Source of the DNA: Kiritimatiellia bacterium
GTDB lineage: Bacteria > Verrucomicrobiota > Kiritimatiellia > RFP12 > UBA1067
Reading direction: 5' to 3'
Assembly (NCBI GenBank): GCA_017418445.1
Contig: JAFONM010000010.1
Coordinates: forward strand, 1-42,132
Length of the DNA: 42,132 nucleotides
The notes below the pieces were generated by a model. The model saw nothing but the letters and a program-made list of their open reading frames with translations. It was not told the origin of the DNA and made no database searches. The translations under genes were made by a program, and so were the position numbers. Of the stretch, positions 24,676 to 32,515 are shown one piece after another (within the stretch, counting starts at the first letter, position 1; the number at the start of each line of letters is the position of its first letter).

Positions 24676-26259
24676 TCAAAACTCGAGGGCCTCCTCGGCC
24701 ATGGCGAGGAACTCGGCGGTGGTCATGCGCTTCTGTTCCATCGAGTCGCGGTCGCGGACCGTGAAGGTTCCGTCCTTCGTGGTCTGCTCGTCGACGGTGA
24801 TGCACCACGGCGTCCCGGCCTCGTCCTGGCGGCGATAGCGCCGTCCGATCGCGCCGGAGACGTCCCACTGAACGTTGAACCGCTTCCTCAGTTTCTCGAA
24901 GAGCCCGCGCGCGAACCTGTACTGCGCCTCGTCCTTCTTGATGAGCGGGAAGACCGCGGCCTTCACGGGAGCCACCTTCGGATGGAAGTGGAGGACCGTG
25001 CGGACGTCGTCCTTGCCCTTGTCGTCCTTGAGCTGCTGCTCCTCGTACGCCTCGCAGAGAAGCGCGAGCATCAGCCTGTCGACGCCGGCGGAGGGCTCGA
25101 TGACGTGCGGGACGTACTTGCCCTCGAAGAGGCCGAGGCAGAACTTCTCCGCGGCGACGGCGTCCCTGCCGCGCGCGACCCAGTCCGCCTGCACCTTCTC
25201 GACGAACGCCTTGCGCGCCGCCTCGTCCATCTTCTTCGCCGCCTGCTTGAGCGGATCGTCGAAGACCATCTGCGAGACGCCGGAATGCTTCTGGTGCTGC
25301 GTGAGGTCGAAGTCGCCGCGGGCCGCGATGCCCTCGAGCTCCTGGCGTCCGAACGGGAAGTCGTACTCGATGTCGACGCAGGCGCGCGCGTAGTGCGCGA
25401 GCTCGTCCGGCTTCTGCCAGTACTCGACGAAACGCTCGGTGGGGAGTCCGACCGCGTTGAGGAACTTCTTCCTCTGCTCGACCCAGTACTTGTGCCAGAC
25501 CTCCCAGCCCCAGTCGTCCTGCACCGGGCCGTCGAGGTTCGGCCTGTCGGCAAGCGTCACGACGTGTCCGTGGAGGATCTCGACCGCCTCGTCCGGACGG
25601 ATGAAGAACTCGAGCTCCATCTGCTCGAACTCGCGCGAGCGGAACGTGTAGTTCCTGGGCGTGACCTCGTTGCGGAAGCTCTTGCCCATCTGCGCGATGC
25701 CGAACGGGACCGCGAAGCGCGAGGTCGAGACGACGTTCGTGAACTGCGCGAAGATCGCCTGCGCCGTCTCGGGGCGGAGGTAGGCGACGTTCGACGGATC
25801 GTCGATCGGACCGACCACGGTCTTGAACATCAGGTTGAACGGCTTCGGCTCCGTGAGCTCTCCGCCGCAGTAGGGGCAGAAGAAGTCGCTTCCGGCCGCC
25901 TTGGGCTGGGGCTTCTTCTTCTGGTCCGCGTAGATGTCCCCGATCTGGTCCGCGCGCATCAGCTTCTTGCAGTCCTTGCACATCGTCATGGGATCCGCGA
26001 ACGTGTCGAGGTGTCCCGACGCCTTCCAGATCTTCGGATGCATGATGATGGTCGCGTCGAGTCCGGCGACGTCCTCGCGTCCGCGCACTGTGAACTGCCA
26101 CCAGGCCTGCTTCACGTTCTGCTTCAGCTCCGAACCGAGCGGGCCGTAGTCCCAGAAGCCCGGCATTCCGCCGTATATCTCCGAACTGTGATAGATGAAT
26201 CCGCGGCGCTTGCAAAGTGCGCTCAGCGCATCGAGGGACGACTTGCTTTCTTCTGCCAT
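24676..26259 (-). CDS. glyS: Glycyl-tRNA synthetase, single-chain class II (alpha2) type
   Basis: A 527-residue class II synthetase that charges tRNA-Gly, of the homodimeric type also found in eukaryotes and archaea rather than the alpha2beta2 GlyQ/GlyS type. It has the N-terminal RGFIYHSSEIYGG and DYGPLGSELK, a zinc-binding-like pair CKDC and CPYC, motif 2 (FRNEVTPRNYTFRSREF then EQMELEFF), motif 3 with GVDRLMLALL, and the anticodon-binding C-domain (GAIGRRYRRQDEAGTPWCIT). Length is normal for the type. An AAGGAAAA ribosome-binding site precedes ATG 26259, about 30 bases after accA. Confidence 0.96.
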   Translation of the reverse strand: MAEESKSSLDALSALCKRRGFIYHSSEIYGGMPGFWDYGPLGSELKQNVKQAWWQFTVRGREDVAGLDATIIMHPKIWKASGHLDTFADPMTMCKDCKKLMRADQIGDIYADQKKKPQPKAAGSDFFCPYCGGELTEPKPFNLMFKTVVGPIDDPSNVAYLRPETAQAIFAQFTNVVSTSRFAVPFGIAQMGKSFRNEVTPRNYTFRSREFEQMELEFFIRPDEAVEILHGHVVTLADRPNLDGPVQDDWGWEVWHKYWVEQRKKFLNAVGLPTERFVEYWQKPDELAHYARACVDIEYDFPFGRQELEGIAARGDFDLTQHQKHSGVSQMVFDDPLKQAAKKMDEAARKAFVEKVQADWVARGRDAVAAEKFCLGLFEGKYVPHVIEPSAGVDRLMLALLCEAYEEQQLKDDKGKDDVRTVLHFHPKVAPVKAAVFPLIKKDEAQYRFARGLFEKLRKRFNVQWDVSGAIGRRYRRQDEAGTPWCITVDEQTTKDGTFTVRDRDSMEQKRMTTAEFLAMAEEALEF

Positions 26260-26290
26260 GACTGCTTTTCCTTTTTGAAACCCTGCTGTG

Positions 26291-27109
26291 TCACTTGTAG
26301 AAGTTGCCGTAGGCGCGCAGCTTCTTGTAGCGCATTGCGACGAGTTCGTCGACCGGAATCTTCACGAGCCCGCGGAGCGCCTTCAGCACGGACTTCCTGA
26401 CCGCCGCGCACGCGGCCTTGCGGTTCTTCTGCGCGCCGCCCGCGGGCTCGTCCACGACCTCGTCGATCGCGCCGAGCTCGAGGAGGTCGGCTGCGGTGAT
26501 CTTCAGCGCCGCCGCGGCCGCAGGGGCCTGGTGCCCGTCGCGCCAGAGGATTCCGGCGCAGCCCTCGGGGGAGATGACCGAATAGACGGCGTTCTCCATC
26601 ATGAGGACCCTGTCGCCGACCGCTATCGCGAGCGCTCCGCCGGAGCCGCCCTCGCCCGTCACGACGACGACGATCGGCGTCCTGAGGCCCGAGAAGAACT
26701 CCAGGCTCTTCGCGATCGCCTCGGCCTGTCCGCGCTCCTCCGCCTCCCTGCCCGGATAGGCTCCCGGGGTGTCGACGAAGGTGACGATCGGATTGTGGAA
26801 GCGCTCGGCGAGCTTCGCGAGGCGCATCGCCTTGCGGTAGCCGTCGGGATTGACCATTCCGAAGTTGGCCGACATGTTCTCCTCTACCGTCTCGCCCTTG
26901 CGGTGCCCGAGGATGAGGACCTTGAACTCCTCCATCGTTCCGAATCCCGCGACCATGGCCGCGTCGTCGTTTACGAGTCTGTCGCCGTGGAGCTCCTCGA
27001 AGTCGCTGCACAGCGCCTCTATGAAGTCCTTGACGTGTGGCCTCTTCGCGTCGCGCGCAAGCTTCACGCGGTCGAACGCCGTCATCTTCGCTGCTCTCTT
27101 CGTTGCCAT
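26291..27109 (-). CDS. accA: Acetyl-CoA carboxylase carboxyltransferase subunit alpha
   Basis: A 272-residue subunit that with AccD moves the carboxyl group from biotin to acetyl-CoA to make malonyl-CoA. Typical segments are ELHGDRLVNDDAAMVAGFG, NFGMVNPDGYRKAMRLAKLA, VTFVDTPGAYPGREAEERGQ, VTGEGGSGGALAIAVGD and SVISPEGCAGILWRD. It is about 45 residues shorter than E. coli AccA because the N-terminal helical stretch is missing; the start MATKRAAKMTAFDRVKLARD already joins the core. GGAG precedes ATG 27109. It follows accD by 42 bases, a gap with a short GGC-rich piece resembling the heptamer repeat. Confidence 0.95.
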   Translation of the reverse strand: MATKRAAKMTAFDRVKLARDAKRPHVKDFIEALCSDFEELHGDRLVNDDAAMVAGFGTMEEFKVLILGHRKGETVEENMSANFGMVNPDGYRKAMRLAKLAERFHNPIVTFVDTPGAYPGREAEERGQAEAIAKSLEFFSGLRTPIVVVVTGEGGSGGALAIAVGDRVLMMENAVYSVISPEGCAGILWRDGHQAPAAAAALKITAADLLELGAIDEVVDEPAGGAQKNRKAACAAVRKSVLKALRGLVKIPVDELVAMRYKKLRAYGNFYK

Positions 27110-27151
27110 CTCAAAATTCTCCGTTCCTTTGTTTCACCGGCCGCCGGCCAC

Positions 27152-27982
27152 TCAGAACCCCCAATAAGTCAGCATCTTCGCGATGAACCTCCTCATTTCG
27201 CCGCGTTCGACGATGCGGTCGATGAAGCCGTGCTTCTCAAGGTACTCGGCGGACTGGAAGTCGTCGGGGAGCTTCTGGTGGATCGTGTTCTCGATGACGC
27301 GCCTTCCGGCGAAGCCGATGAGCGCGCGGGGTTCGGTGATGTTGATGTCGCCAAGCATCGCGTAGCTGGCGCTCACGCCGCCCGTCGTCGGATCGGTGAG
27401 GACGCTGATGTAGGGAAGACCCGCCTCCTTGACCTTCGCGATGGCCGCGGAGGTCTTCGCCATCTGGAGGAGCGAGAGGATTCCCTCGTGCATGCGCGCT
27501 CCGCCCGAGGCGGAAAAGATGATGACGGGACGACGCTCGGCGACAGCCGCCTCGCAGGCGCGCGCGATGCGCTCTCCCGTGCCCGTCCCGAGACTGCCGC
27601 CCATGAACGAGAAATCCATGACGCCAAGCACCACGGGATGTCCCTCGATCGTGCACCTGCCGGTCACGACGGACTCCTTCTCGCCGGTCTTCGCGATCGT
27701 CGCCTCGATCTTGGACCTGTAGTCGCCGGAAGCGTCGTGGAACCTGAGGTGGTCCGAATAGCTGACCTCGCGGAACATCTCCTCGAACGTCCCCTCGTCC
27801 GCCGTTGCCGCGATGCGCTCCCTGACGGGAAGCCTGCCGTGGTAGTTGCACTTTGGACAGATGGATCCGTTCTTCTTCCAGGTCTCCTTGGACATGTGGC
27901 TCCCGCACCTGGGGCAGATCGCCCACAGCGCCTTCGCCGGCGGAATCTTGGGCTTCTCCGCCTTCGCCTCAAACCAGCTCAT
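27152..27982 (-). CDS. accD: Acetyl-CoA carboxylase carboxyltransferase subunit beta
   Basis: A 276-residue crotonase-fold subunit, partner of AccA. The N-terminal zinc ribbon is complete (CPRC at 23-26 and CPKC at 42-45), followed by GVMDFSFMGGSLGTGTGERI, IIFSASGGARMHEGILSLLQM, TDPTTGGVSASYAMLGD and GFAGRRVIENTI. Length is normal. The AGCGGAGAAG stretch before ATG 27982 serves as ribosome-binding site. It follows the HTH-cupin regulator by about 40 bases with no separate promoter visible, so the regulator and acc genes probably share one transcript. Confidence 0.97.
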   Translation of the reverse strand: MSWFEAKAEKPKIPPAKALWAICPRCGSHMSKETWKKNGSICPKCNYHGRLPVRERIAATADEGTFEEMFREVSYSDHLRFHDASGDYRSKIEATIAKTGEKESVVTGRCTIEGHPVVLGVMDFSFMGGSLGTGTGERIARACEAAVAERRPVIIFSASGGARMHEGILSLLQMAKTSAAIAKVKEAGLPYISVLTDPTTGGVSASYAMLGDINITEPRALIGFAGRRVIENTIHQKLPDDFQSAEYLEKHGFIDRIVERGEMRRFIAKMLTYWGF

Positions 27983-28023
27983 ATCTTCTCCGCTTCCTTG
28001 CTTGCCTAAGATTCACCGCGCAC

Positions 28024-28587
28024 CTACAAAGGCATGAACACGATGCCGTAGATCGAGGCCGGCTTGCCGCCGACGGCCTTGAGTCCGTGCCTGACCACGC
28101 TGTTGTAGTAGGCCGTGTCGCCGGGACGGAGGACCGTCTTCTCCTCGCCGTAGGTGAGTTCCACCTCTCCCGCGATGCAGATGATGAGTTCTTCGCCCTC
28201 GTGGGACGACATGCTGTCGACTCCTTCCGCCTCGAACTCGATGCGGAACGGATCCATGTGGCGGTCCGGCTTGCCGAGCGCGAGGGAGTGGGAGGAATAG
28301 CCGAGATTGTTCTTGTTCTCGTCCTTGACCTTGGCGGCCTGGAGGTCCTCGGCGCGCGTGATGATCGGATCAGGCTTGAACTGGTCGTCCATGAACGTCC
28401 CGAGGCGCTGTCCGAGGGCGCGCGAAAGCTTGGTGAGGACGCCGAGCGCGGGAATGACCTCCCCGGCCTCCACTGAGGCGAGGACCTCGATGCCCACGCC
28501 GCTCTTGATGGCGAGGTCGTTGATCGAGAGGCCCAGCTTTTCGCGATACGTGCGGACTCTTTCCGCTATCTTGCTTGCATCCGTCAT
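28024..28587 (-). CDS. XRE-type HTH regulator with C-terminal cupin sensor domain
   Basis: A 187-residue two-domain regulator. Residues about 5-62 are an XRE/Cro helix-turn-helix (RVRTYREKLGLSINDLAIKS, then VSVEAGEV-like ASVEAGEVIPALGVLTKLS). A linker leads to a cupin_2 beta-barrel (about 115-185) with MSSHEGEELIICIAGEVELT and LRPGDTAYYNSVVRHGLKA. In this family the cupin senses a small molecule. As the first gene of a unit with accD and accA it may regulate fatty-acid synthesis, but the ligand and operator are unknown. AAAGGAAG precedes ATG 28587. Confidence 0.92.
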   Translation of the reverse strand: MTDASKIAERVRTYREKLGLSINDLAIKSGVGIEVLASVEAGEVIPALGVLTKLSRALGQRLGTFMDDQFKPDPIITRAEDLQAAKVKDENKNNLGYSSHSLALGKPDRHMDPFRIEFEAEGVDSMSSHEGEELIICIAGEVELTYGEEKTVLRPGDTAYYNSVVRHGLKAVGGKPASIYGIVFMPL

Positions 28588-28615
28588 ATTCTTCCTTTCT
28601 CAACAGAAACAAGAT

Positions 28616-28634
28616 ATTATATCATATTTTCGCC
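28616..28634 (-). promoter_or_regulatory. Extended -10 promoter of the regulator-accDA-glyS operon
   Basis: GGCG, AAAATATGA and TATAAT (28616-28621) on the minus strand. The hexamer ends 28 bases before ATG 28587; the leader contains AAAGGAAG. A small stem (TCGCC/GGCGA) immediately upstream uses the G-rich block as its 3' arm. Confidence 0.75.
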
Positions 28635-28660
28635 GACTAGGGCGACACACCCGGATATAT

Positions 28661-29884
28661 TCAGGGACTCCGCCTCTCGATCTCTCCGACGAGGATCTGG
28701 GGGTGTGCCTCGAGAATCTTGATACGGGCGAATTCGCCCGGCGTGCGACGGGAGGCGGGATCGTCCGCATCCCATACGACGATGCGGTTGCCGGAATCGC
28801 GGCCGGACCAGCGGTCGGGATTCCTCTTCGAGGGTCCTTCGACGAGCACCTCCCTGACGGACCCTGCGAGTGCGTCGTTGCGCTTCTGTCCGCGCCTTTC
28901 CTGGTCCGCCAGGAGCACCTGGTCGCGGCGCTCCTTCTCCTCGGTCGAAACGTCGTCCGCGAGGAGCGCGCTCCGCGTCCCGGGACGCGGCGAATACTTG
29001 AAGACGAAAGCGTTGTCGAACTGAGCCTCCTCCATGAGGGAGCGCGTCGCCTCGAAGTCCTCCTCCGTCTCGCCGGGATAGCCCACGATGACGTCCGTGG
29101 TCACCGAGAACTCCGGATCGAACGCCCTTAGCTTTGCGACGGCGGCGAGATACTCCGCCCGCGTGTAGCGCCGACCCATCTCGGCAAGGACCCGGTCGCT
29201 TCCGGACTGGACGGGGAGGTGCAGGTGGCGGCAGACCTTGGGACAGTCCCTGTAGACCTCGACAAGCTCGTCCGTGCAGCCCGAAGGATGCGCCGACGTG
29301 AAGCGGATGCGTTCGATTCCGTCGATTCCGGCGATGCGCCTCAGGAGCCTGGGAAATCCGTTGTAGCGAAGGACGCTCTGCCCGAGGAGCGTCACCTCCC
29401 TGACGCCCTTCCCGGCGAGAAACTCGACCTCGGCGAAGATGTCCGCCTCGGGACGCGACTTCTCGGGTCCGCGGACCGCCGGAACGATGCAGTAGCTGCA
29501 GCGGTTGTTGCAGCCGGTCATCACGGTGACGAACGCCTGGAATCCGTTGACGACGTGCGCGGAGGCGAACTCGGGCTTCGCGGCGAGCTCCTCGGGAGTG
29601 GCCGCGAAGGAGACCTTCGGGAGCCGCCTGTAGAGGTCCGCCCCGAGGCGCTTCACCGCGCAGCCGATCATCCAGACCTGCTTTCCGGCGGCGATCATGT
29701 TGCCTGCCTTGCCTATCGCCTTCTCCTCGGCCTTCTGGCGGACGGTGCAGCTGTTGATTATGACGATGTCGGCGTCTTCCTCGGACTCCGCCTTCTCGTA
29801 GCCCTTTTCGAGCATGAGCGCCTCGACCGCCTCGGAGTCGCGGACGTTCATCTGGCAGCCGTATGTGCGGATCGTGAAACGCAT
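28661..29884 (-). CDS. miaB: tRNA-2-methylthio-N6-isopentenyladenosine synthase
   Basis: A 407-residue radical SAM methylthiotransferase that adds the 2-methylthio group to i6A37 of tRNAs reading UNN codons. The N-terminal domain has its cluster cysteines (TYGCQMN, Cys10; NSCTVR, Cys46; IGCAVKR, Cys75). The radical SAM site is CNNRCSYC (Cys125, 129, 132), and a TRAM-like C-terminus follows. LLGQSVLRYNG stands where many MiaB have LLGQNVNSY. ATG 29884 must be the start because the cluster motif follows at once, yet only 6 bases separate it from the CCA end of the upstream tRNA. RimO or MtaB identity is less likely given the TYGCQMN start. Confidence 0.93.
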   Translation of the reverse strand: MRFTIRTYGCQMNVRDSEAVEALMLEKGYEKAESEEDADIVIINSCTVRQKAEEKAIGKAGNMIAAGKQVWMIGCAVKRLGADLYRRLPKVSFAATPEELAAKPEFASAHVVNGFQAFVTVMTGCNNRCSYCIVPAVRGPEKSRPEADIFAEVEFLAGKGVREVTLLGQSVLRYNGFPRLLRRIAGIDGIERIRFTSAHPSGCTDELVEVYRDCPKVCRHLHLPVQSGSDRVLAEMGRRYTRAEYLAAVAKLRAFDPEFSVTTDVIVGYPGETEEDFEATRSLMEEAQFDNAFVFKYSPRPGTRSALLADDVSTEEKERRDQVLLADQERRGQKRNDALAGSVREVLVEGPSKRNPDRWSGRDSGNRIVVWDADDPASRRTPGEFARIKILEAHPQILVGEIERRSP

Positions 29885-29890
29885 TGGAAG

Positions 29891-29984
29891 TGGCGGAGAG
29901 AGAGGGATTCGAACCCTCGGTACGGAAATTAACCCGTACGGCGATTTAGCAAACCGCTGCCTTCAGCCACTCGGCCATCTCTCC
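29891..29984 (-). tRNA. tRNA-Ser (anticodon GCU)
   Basis: The acceptor stem GGAGAGA pairs with TCTCTCC, followed by discriminator G and an encoded CCA (29891-29893). The D-arm contains GCCGAGTGGCTGAAGGC, the anticodon loop is TTGCTAA (anticodon GCT, reading AGC/AGU), there is the long variable arm expected of tRNA-Ser, and the T-arm has GGGTTCGAATCCC. It lies between nagA and miaB with its own promoter-like box, and miaB starts 6 bases after the CCA. Confidence 0.97.
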
Positions 29985-30001
29985 AAATCGCAGTATCCGG
30001 T

Positions 30002-30013
30002 AGTATATCAAAT
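30002..30013 (-). promoter_or_regulatory. Promoter of tRNA-Ser
   Basis: ATTTGA followed by TATACT (30002-30007) on the minus strand, 17 bases before the mature tRNA 5' end. The nagA stop codon TGA (30008-30010) is also the TGA of the extended -10, so the promoter starts exactly where nagA stops. It may also drive miaB. Confidence 0.65.
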
Positions 30014-31165
30014 CTTCTGGACACCGTCAACGATGACGGCCGAAGGCTTCCAGCTGCGCGGATTTATGACGACAAGGTCCGCCGTGAAGCCCTTCTCGAC
30101 CTTGCCGAGGCTCCTGCCCCAGCCGAGCTCGATCGCCTGGTTCCAGGCGGTCGTGCGGACGAGGTCCTTGAGCGGGATGCCGGTGACGTCGTGGACGTTC
30201 TTGAGCCCCATGCCCATCCACAGTGTCGAGCCCGCGAGGTTCCCTCCCTCTACAAGGCGCGCCTCGCCGTTCTTGAGCAGGACCTTGAGTCCGCCCATCT
30301 CGAACGCGTAGCCGTCCTTGCAGTGCGAGCATCTGAGGGAATCCGTGATCATCTGCACGTGCGCGAGGCTGCGGCGCGTGAAGACGAGGTTCAGCATGTC
30401 GGGGCAGAGGTGGATCTTGTCGCAGATGACCTCGGTGTTGAGGTCCTCGACGAGGAATCCGGCGCCGACCATTCCGATCTCGCGGTGGTGGAGCGGAGTC
30501 ATCTGGTTGCAGAAGTGCGTCATGTGGCGAAGTCCGTTCCTGTACGCCCTCCTCAGATCCGCGAACTTCGCGCCGGTGTGTCCGCAGCTCGGGACGACGC
30601 CGATCCTGAGGCACTCCTTCGCGAACTTGTCGCCGCCCTCTGTCTCCACGGCGTAGGTGATGAGCTTCACGGGATAGACCTTCGCGATCTCCTTCACCTC
30701 CTTGATGGAAGGCTTGCGGACGTACTTCGGATTCTGCGCGCCGCAGCACCTGACGTTGATGAACGGGCCCTCGAGGTGGATCGCCGGGACCTTCGCGTAG
30801 GGCATCCCCGCCTCGGCATATGCCTTCGCATTCTTCGCGGCCTTGACGAGCTCCGCGTGCGAGACGGTGAGGGTGGTCGGGAGGACGGTCGTCACGCCTT
30901 CCGCGAGCTTCGCCTCGGCGAGCTTGAAGACGGCCTTGGGATCCGCGTCGCAGAAGTCGTAGGTGAGCGCGCCGTGCGTGTGGACGTCGATGAAGCCGGG
31001 CATCACGTACTGTCCGCCCACGTCGATCACCGTGTCCCCGGCCTTCGCGGCGACACGCTTCCTGCCGACGTACCTGATCTTCCTGCCCTCGATCACAATG
31101 ACGGCGTTCTCGACGTCGACTCCGGGCGAAATGACGTGGGCGTTCCTGATGATTGTCTTCTGCAT
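30008..31165 (-). CDS. nagA: N-acetylglucosamine-6-phosphate deacetylase
   Basis: A 385-residue amidohydrolase-superfamily enzyme that removes acetate from GlcNAc-6-phosphate during amino-sugar or cell-wall recycling. It has FIDVHTHG (His62, His64), IHLEGPFIN (metal ligand Glu132), CGHTGA (His196), MTHFCNQMTPLHHREIG (His217) and the catalytic aspartate in ITDSLRC (Asp275). The C-terminus ADLVVINPRSWKPSAVIVDG closes the small beta domain. AAGGAGGG is a strong ribosome-binding site before ATG 31165. No nagB or transporter is adjacent; the secreted esterase at 38884-40371 could feed amino-sugar use, which is inference. Confidence 0.93.
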   Translation of the reverse strand: MQKTIIRNAHVISPGVDVENAVIVIEGRKIRYVGRKRVAAKAGDTVIDVGGQYVMPGFIDVHTHGALTYDFCDADPKAVFKLAEAKLAEGVTTVLPTTLTVSHAELVKAAKNAKAYAEAGMPYAKVPAIHLEGPFINVRCCGAQNPKYVRKPSIKEVKEIAKVYPVKLITYAVETEGGDKFAKECLRIGVVPSCGHTGAKFADLRRAYRNGLRHMTHFCNQMTPLHHREIGMVGAGFLVEDLNTEVICDKIHLCPDMLNLVFTRRSLAHVQMITDSLRCSHCKDGYAFEMGGLKVLLKNGEARLVEGGNLAGSTLWMGMGLKNVHDVTGIPLKDLVRTTAWNQAIELGWGRSLGKVEKGFTADLVVINPRSWKPSAVIVDGVQKI

Positions 31166-31203
31166 GGCCTTTGCCCTCCTTGGGTTGGATTTTCCTGCCG
31201 TAG

Positions 31204-31228
31204 ATTATACCACATTTCTCCCCCGCCG
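31204..31228 (-). promoter_or_regulatory. Extended -10 promoter of nagA
   Basis: GGCGGGGG, AGAAATG, TGG and TATAAT (31204-31209) on the minus strand. The hexamer ends 38 bases before ATG 31165, leaving a leader with a strong AAGGAGGG. The G-rich block is also the 3' arm of the hairpin at 31218-31242. Confidence 0.75.
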
Positions 31229-31242
31229 CAAAGCCGGGGGAG
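31218..31242 (-). terminator. Stem-loop after queE, overlapping the nagA promoter
   Basis: A perfect 8-bp stem (CTCCCCCG with CGGGGGAG) and a 9-base loop lie 11 bases after the queE stop. No T-run follows, so intrinsic termination is doubtful. The 3' arm coincides with the G-rich element of the nagA promoter. Confidence 0.35.
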
Positions 31243-31253
31243 AAGGCGGGGCG

Positions 31254-31841
31254 TCAGCGGAAGCCGAGGATCTTGTGGAGCTGGACGGAGAGGGACCAGC
31301 CGTCCAGCCTCGAGAGGACCTCCTTCGCCGTCGCGAAGTCGATCTCGCCGTCATGGTCGCACGGCGAGACGTAGTAGTCCGTCGCCGTGATCTTCCCGCG
31401 GATTCCGCGGCAGAACCCGACGGCCGCCGCGGACGACGCGACGACGCGCACCTCGTCCGCGTGCGAAAGGACTATGCGATCCGCGAACTCCTGCTTCGGC
31501 GAGCACGCGACGTAGTCGACGAACCCGAGCCAGTCCGGATCCGCCGTGCCGTTCGTCTCGACGGCTGTCCAATAGCCTTCGGACTTCAACGCGGCGACGA
31601 GCTCCGGCATCCCCTCGACGAGCGTCGGCTCGCCCCCGGTCAGGACAACGCTCTTCGGCCTGAAGCCGCGAACTTCGCCCATCAACTCCTCGAGAGAAAG
31701 CCTGAAGCGCTCCGTGACGTCGGTGTCGCACCAGGGGCACGCGAGATTGCATCCGGCGAAGCGCACGAAGATGCACGGACGGCCGGTGTTCCGCCCCTCG
31801 CCCTGCATCGACTCGAATATCTCGACGAGACGGTAGGTCAC
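31254..31841 (-). CDS. queE: 7-carboxy-7-deazaguanine synthase
   Basis: A 195-residue radical SAM enzyme that makes 7-carboxy-7-deazaguanine, the precursor of preQ0 and queuosine. The cluster motif is CNLACPWC (Cys31, 35, 38), preceded by ESMQGEGRNTGRP and followed by VVLTGGEPTLV and VETNGT. The C-terminus YVSPCDHDGE and VQLHKILGFR fit QueE. I start at GTG 31841, which overlaps the upstream stop (GTGA) and gives the normal N-terminus; the longer frame is shadow. The pathway's first enzyme, FolE, is encoded nearby (34818-35396), but queD and queC are not in the window. Confidence 0.93.
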   Translation of the reverse strand: MTYRLVEIFESMQGEGRNTGRPCIFVRFAGCNLACPWCDTDVTERFRLSLEELMGEVRGFRPKSVVLTGGEPTLVEGMPELVAALKSEGYWTAVETNGTADPDWLGFVDYVACSPKQEFADRIVLSHADEVRVVASSAAAVGFCRGIRGKITATDYYVSPCDHDGEIDFATAKEVLSRLDGWSLSVQLHKILGFR

Positions 31842-32515
31842 CGCTTGGGAGCCTCCAGCCGGACGGTAAATCCGCTCAGATGCGCGACGGGAATGAACAT
31901 GGCGTCGCCGATCCTGCGGATTCCCCCGGCATGGATGCGGACCCCGCGCCCGATCTTGTCCGTGAACTGCACCCATCCCTCGCCCTCCGTCCTGATTTCG
32001 TATCCGGGCTTGAGCCGCATCTCGAGTCCGATTATCGGCATGTCGAGCATCTTCGTCCCGAACGAAAGCGGAGAGGCGATTCCCGAGAACGTCACGGATC
32101 CGTCGTCCTCGAACCGGTAGTCCGCGAGGCAGACATAGTCGAATCCGTCAGGTCCCGTCAGCCGGACCGCAGTCTTGACCGTGTTGGTCCCGTACTTGAA
32201 ATCCCCGAACCGCCCGCACACGACATCGTATCTGATAACGTCGTTGGTGGACGGCGCGAGACACGCGAGCCTGATTCCGCCGACGATGCTGCCGCCGAGG
32301 CCCGGCCGATAATACGGATCGCCGAAGACCTGGGATCCGTCCAGGTACAGCCTCTCGAGCGCCCCGACCGCCTTGTTGAACACGGCGGTCGTCCTGCCGC
32401 GCTCGATGACGACGTAGCGTCCGTTGTCCTCGACGTCCATCGCCGGCACCGCGGCGGCCGCGCGAAACGCCGCGGACGCAAGGATCGCCGAAACCGTTGC
32501 GGCAATGCCCTTCAC
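31838..32515 (-). CDS. Secreted protein of unknown function, predicted beta-rich
   Basis: A 225-residue protein with a signal peptide (start to about residue 23, ending AAAAVPAMD). The mature part is rich in predicted beta strands: RYVVIERGRTTAVFNKAVGA, LYLDGSQVFGDPYY, then VTFSGIASPLSFGTKMLDMP and GWVQFTDKIGRGVRIHAGG. The opening recalls beta-sandwich domains of carbohydrate-active enzymes, but I see no catalytic signature and do not name a family. The GTG start 32515 overlaps the GTPase stop, and its own stop overlaps the queE start (both GTGA), so all three genes should be translationally coupled. Confidence 0.75.
   Translation of the reverse strand: MKGIAATVSAILASAAFRAAAAVPAMDVEDNGRYVVIERGRTTAVFNKAVGALERLYLDGSQVFGDPYYRPGLGGSIVGGIRLACLAPSTNDVIRYDVVCGRFGDFKYGTNTVKTAVRLTGPDGFDYVCLADYRFEDDGSVTFSGIASPLSFGTKMLDMPIIGLEMRLKPGYEIRTEGEGWVQFTDKIGRGVRIHAGGIRRIGDAMFIPVAHLSGFTVRLEAPKR

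Noticed and set aside
29891..29984. tRNA-Ser(GCU) as a MiaB substrate explaining the gene adjacency
   Set aside because: MiaB acts on i6A37 of tRNAs reading UNN codons; the GCU tRNA reads AGY and normally carries t6A37, so adjacency is not a substrate link.
29814..30311. Plus-strand ORF containing GERGIRTLGT over the tRNA
   Set aside because: It is the antisense translation of the tRNA-Ser gene, a well-known spurious annotation; no start signal or homology supports it.
31218..31242. Confident rho-independent terminator after queE
   Set aside because: The stem is good but no T-run follows and it overlaps the next promoter, so it is listed only with low confidence.
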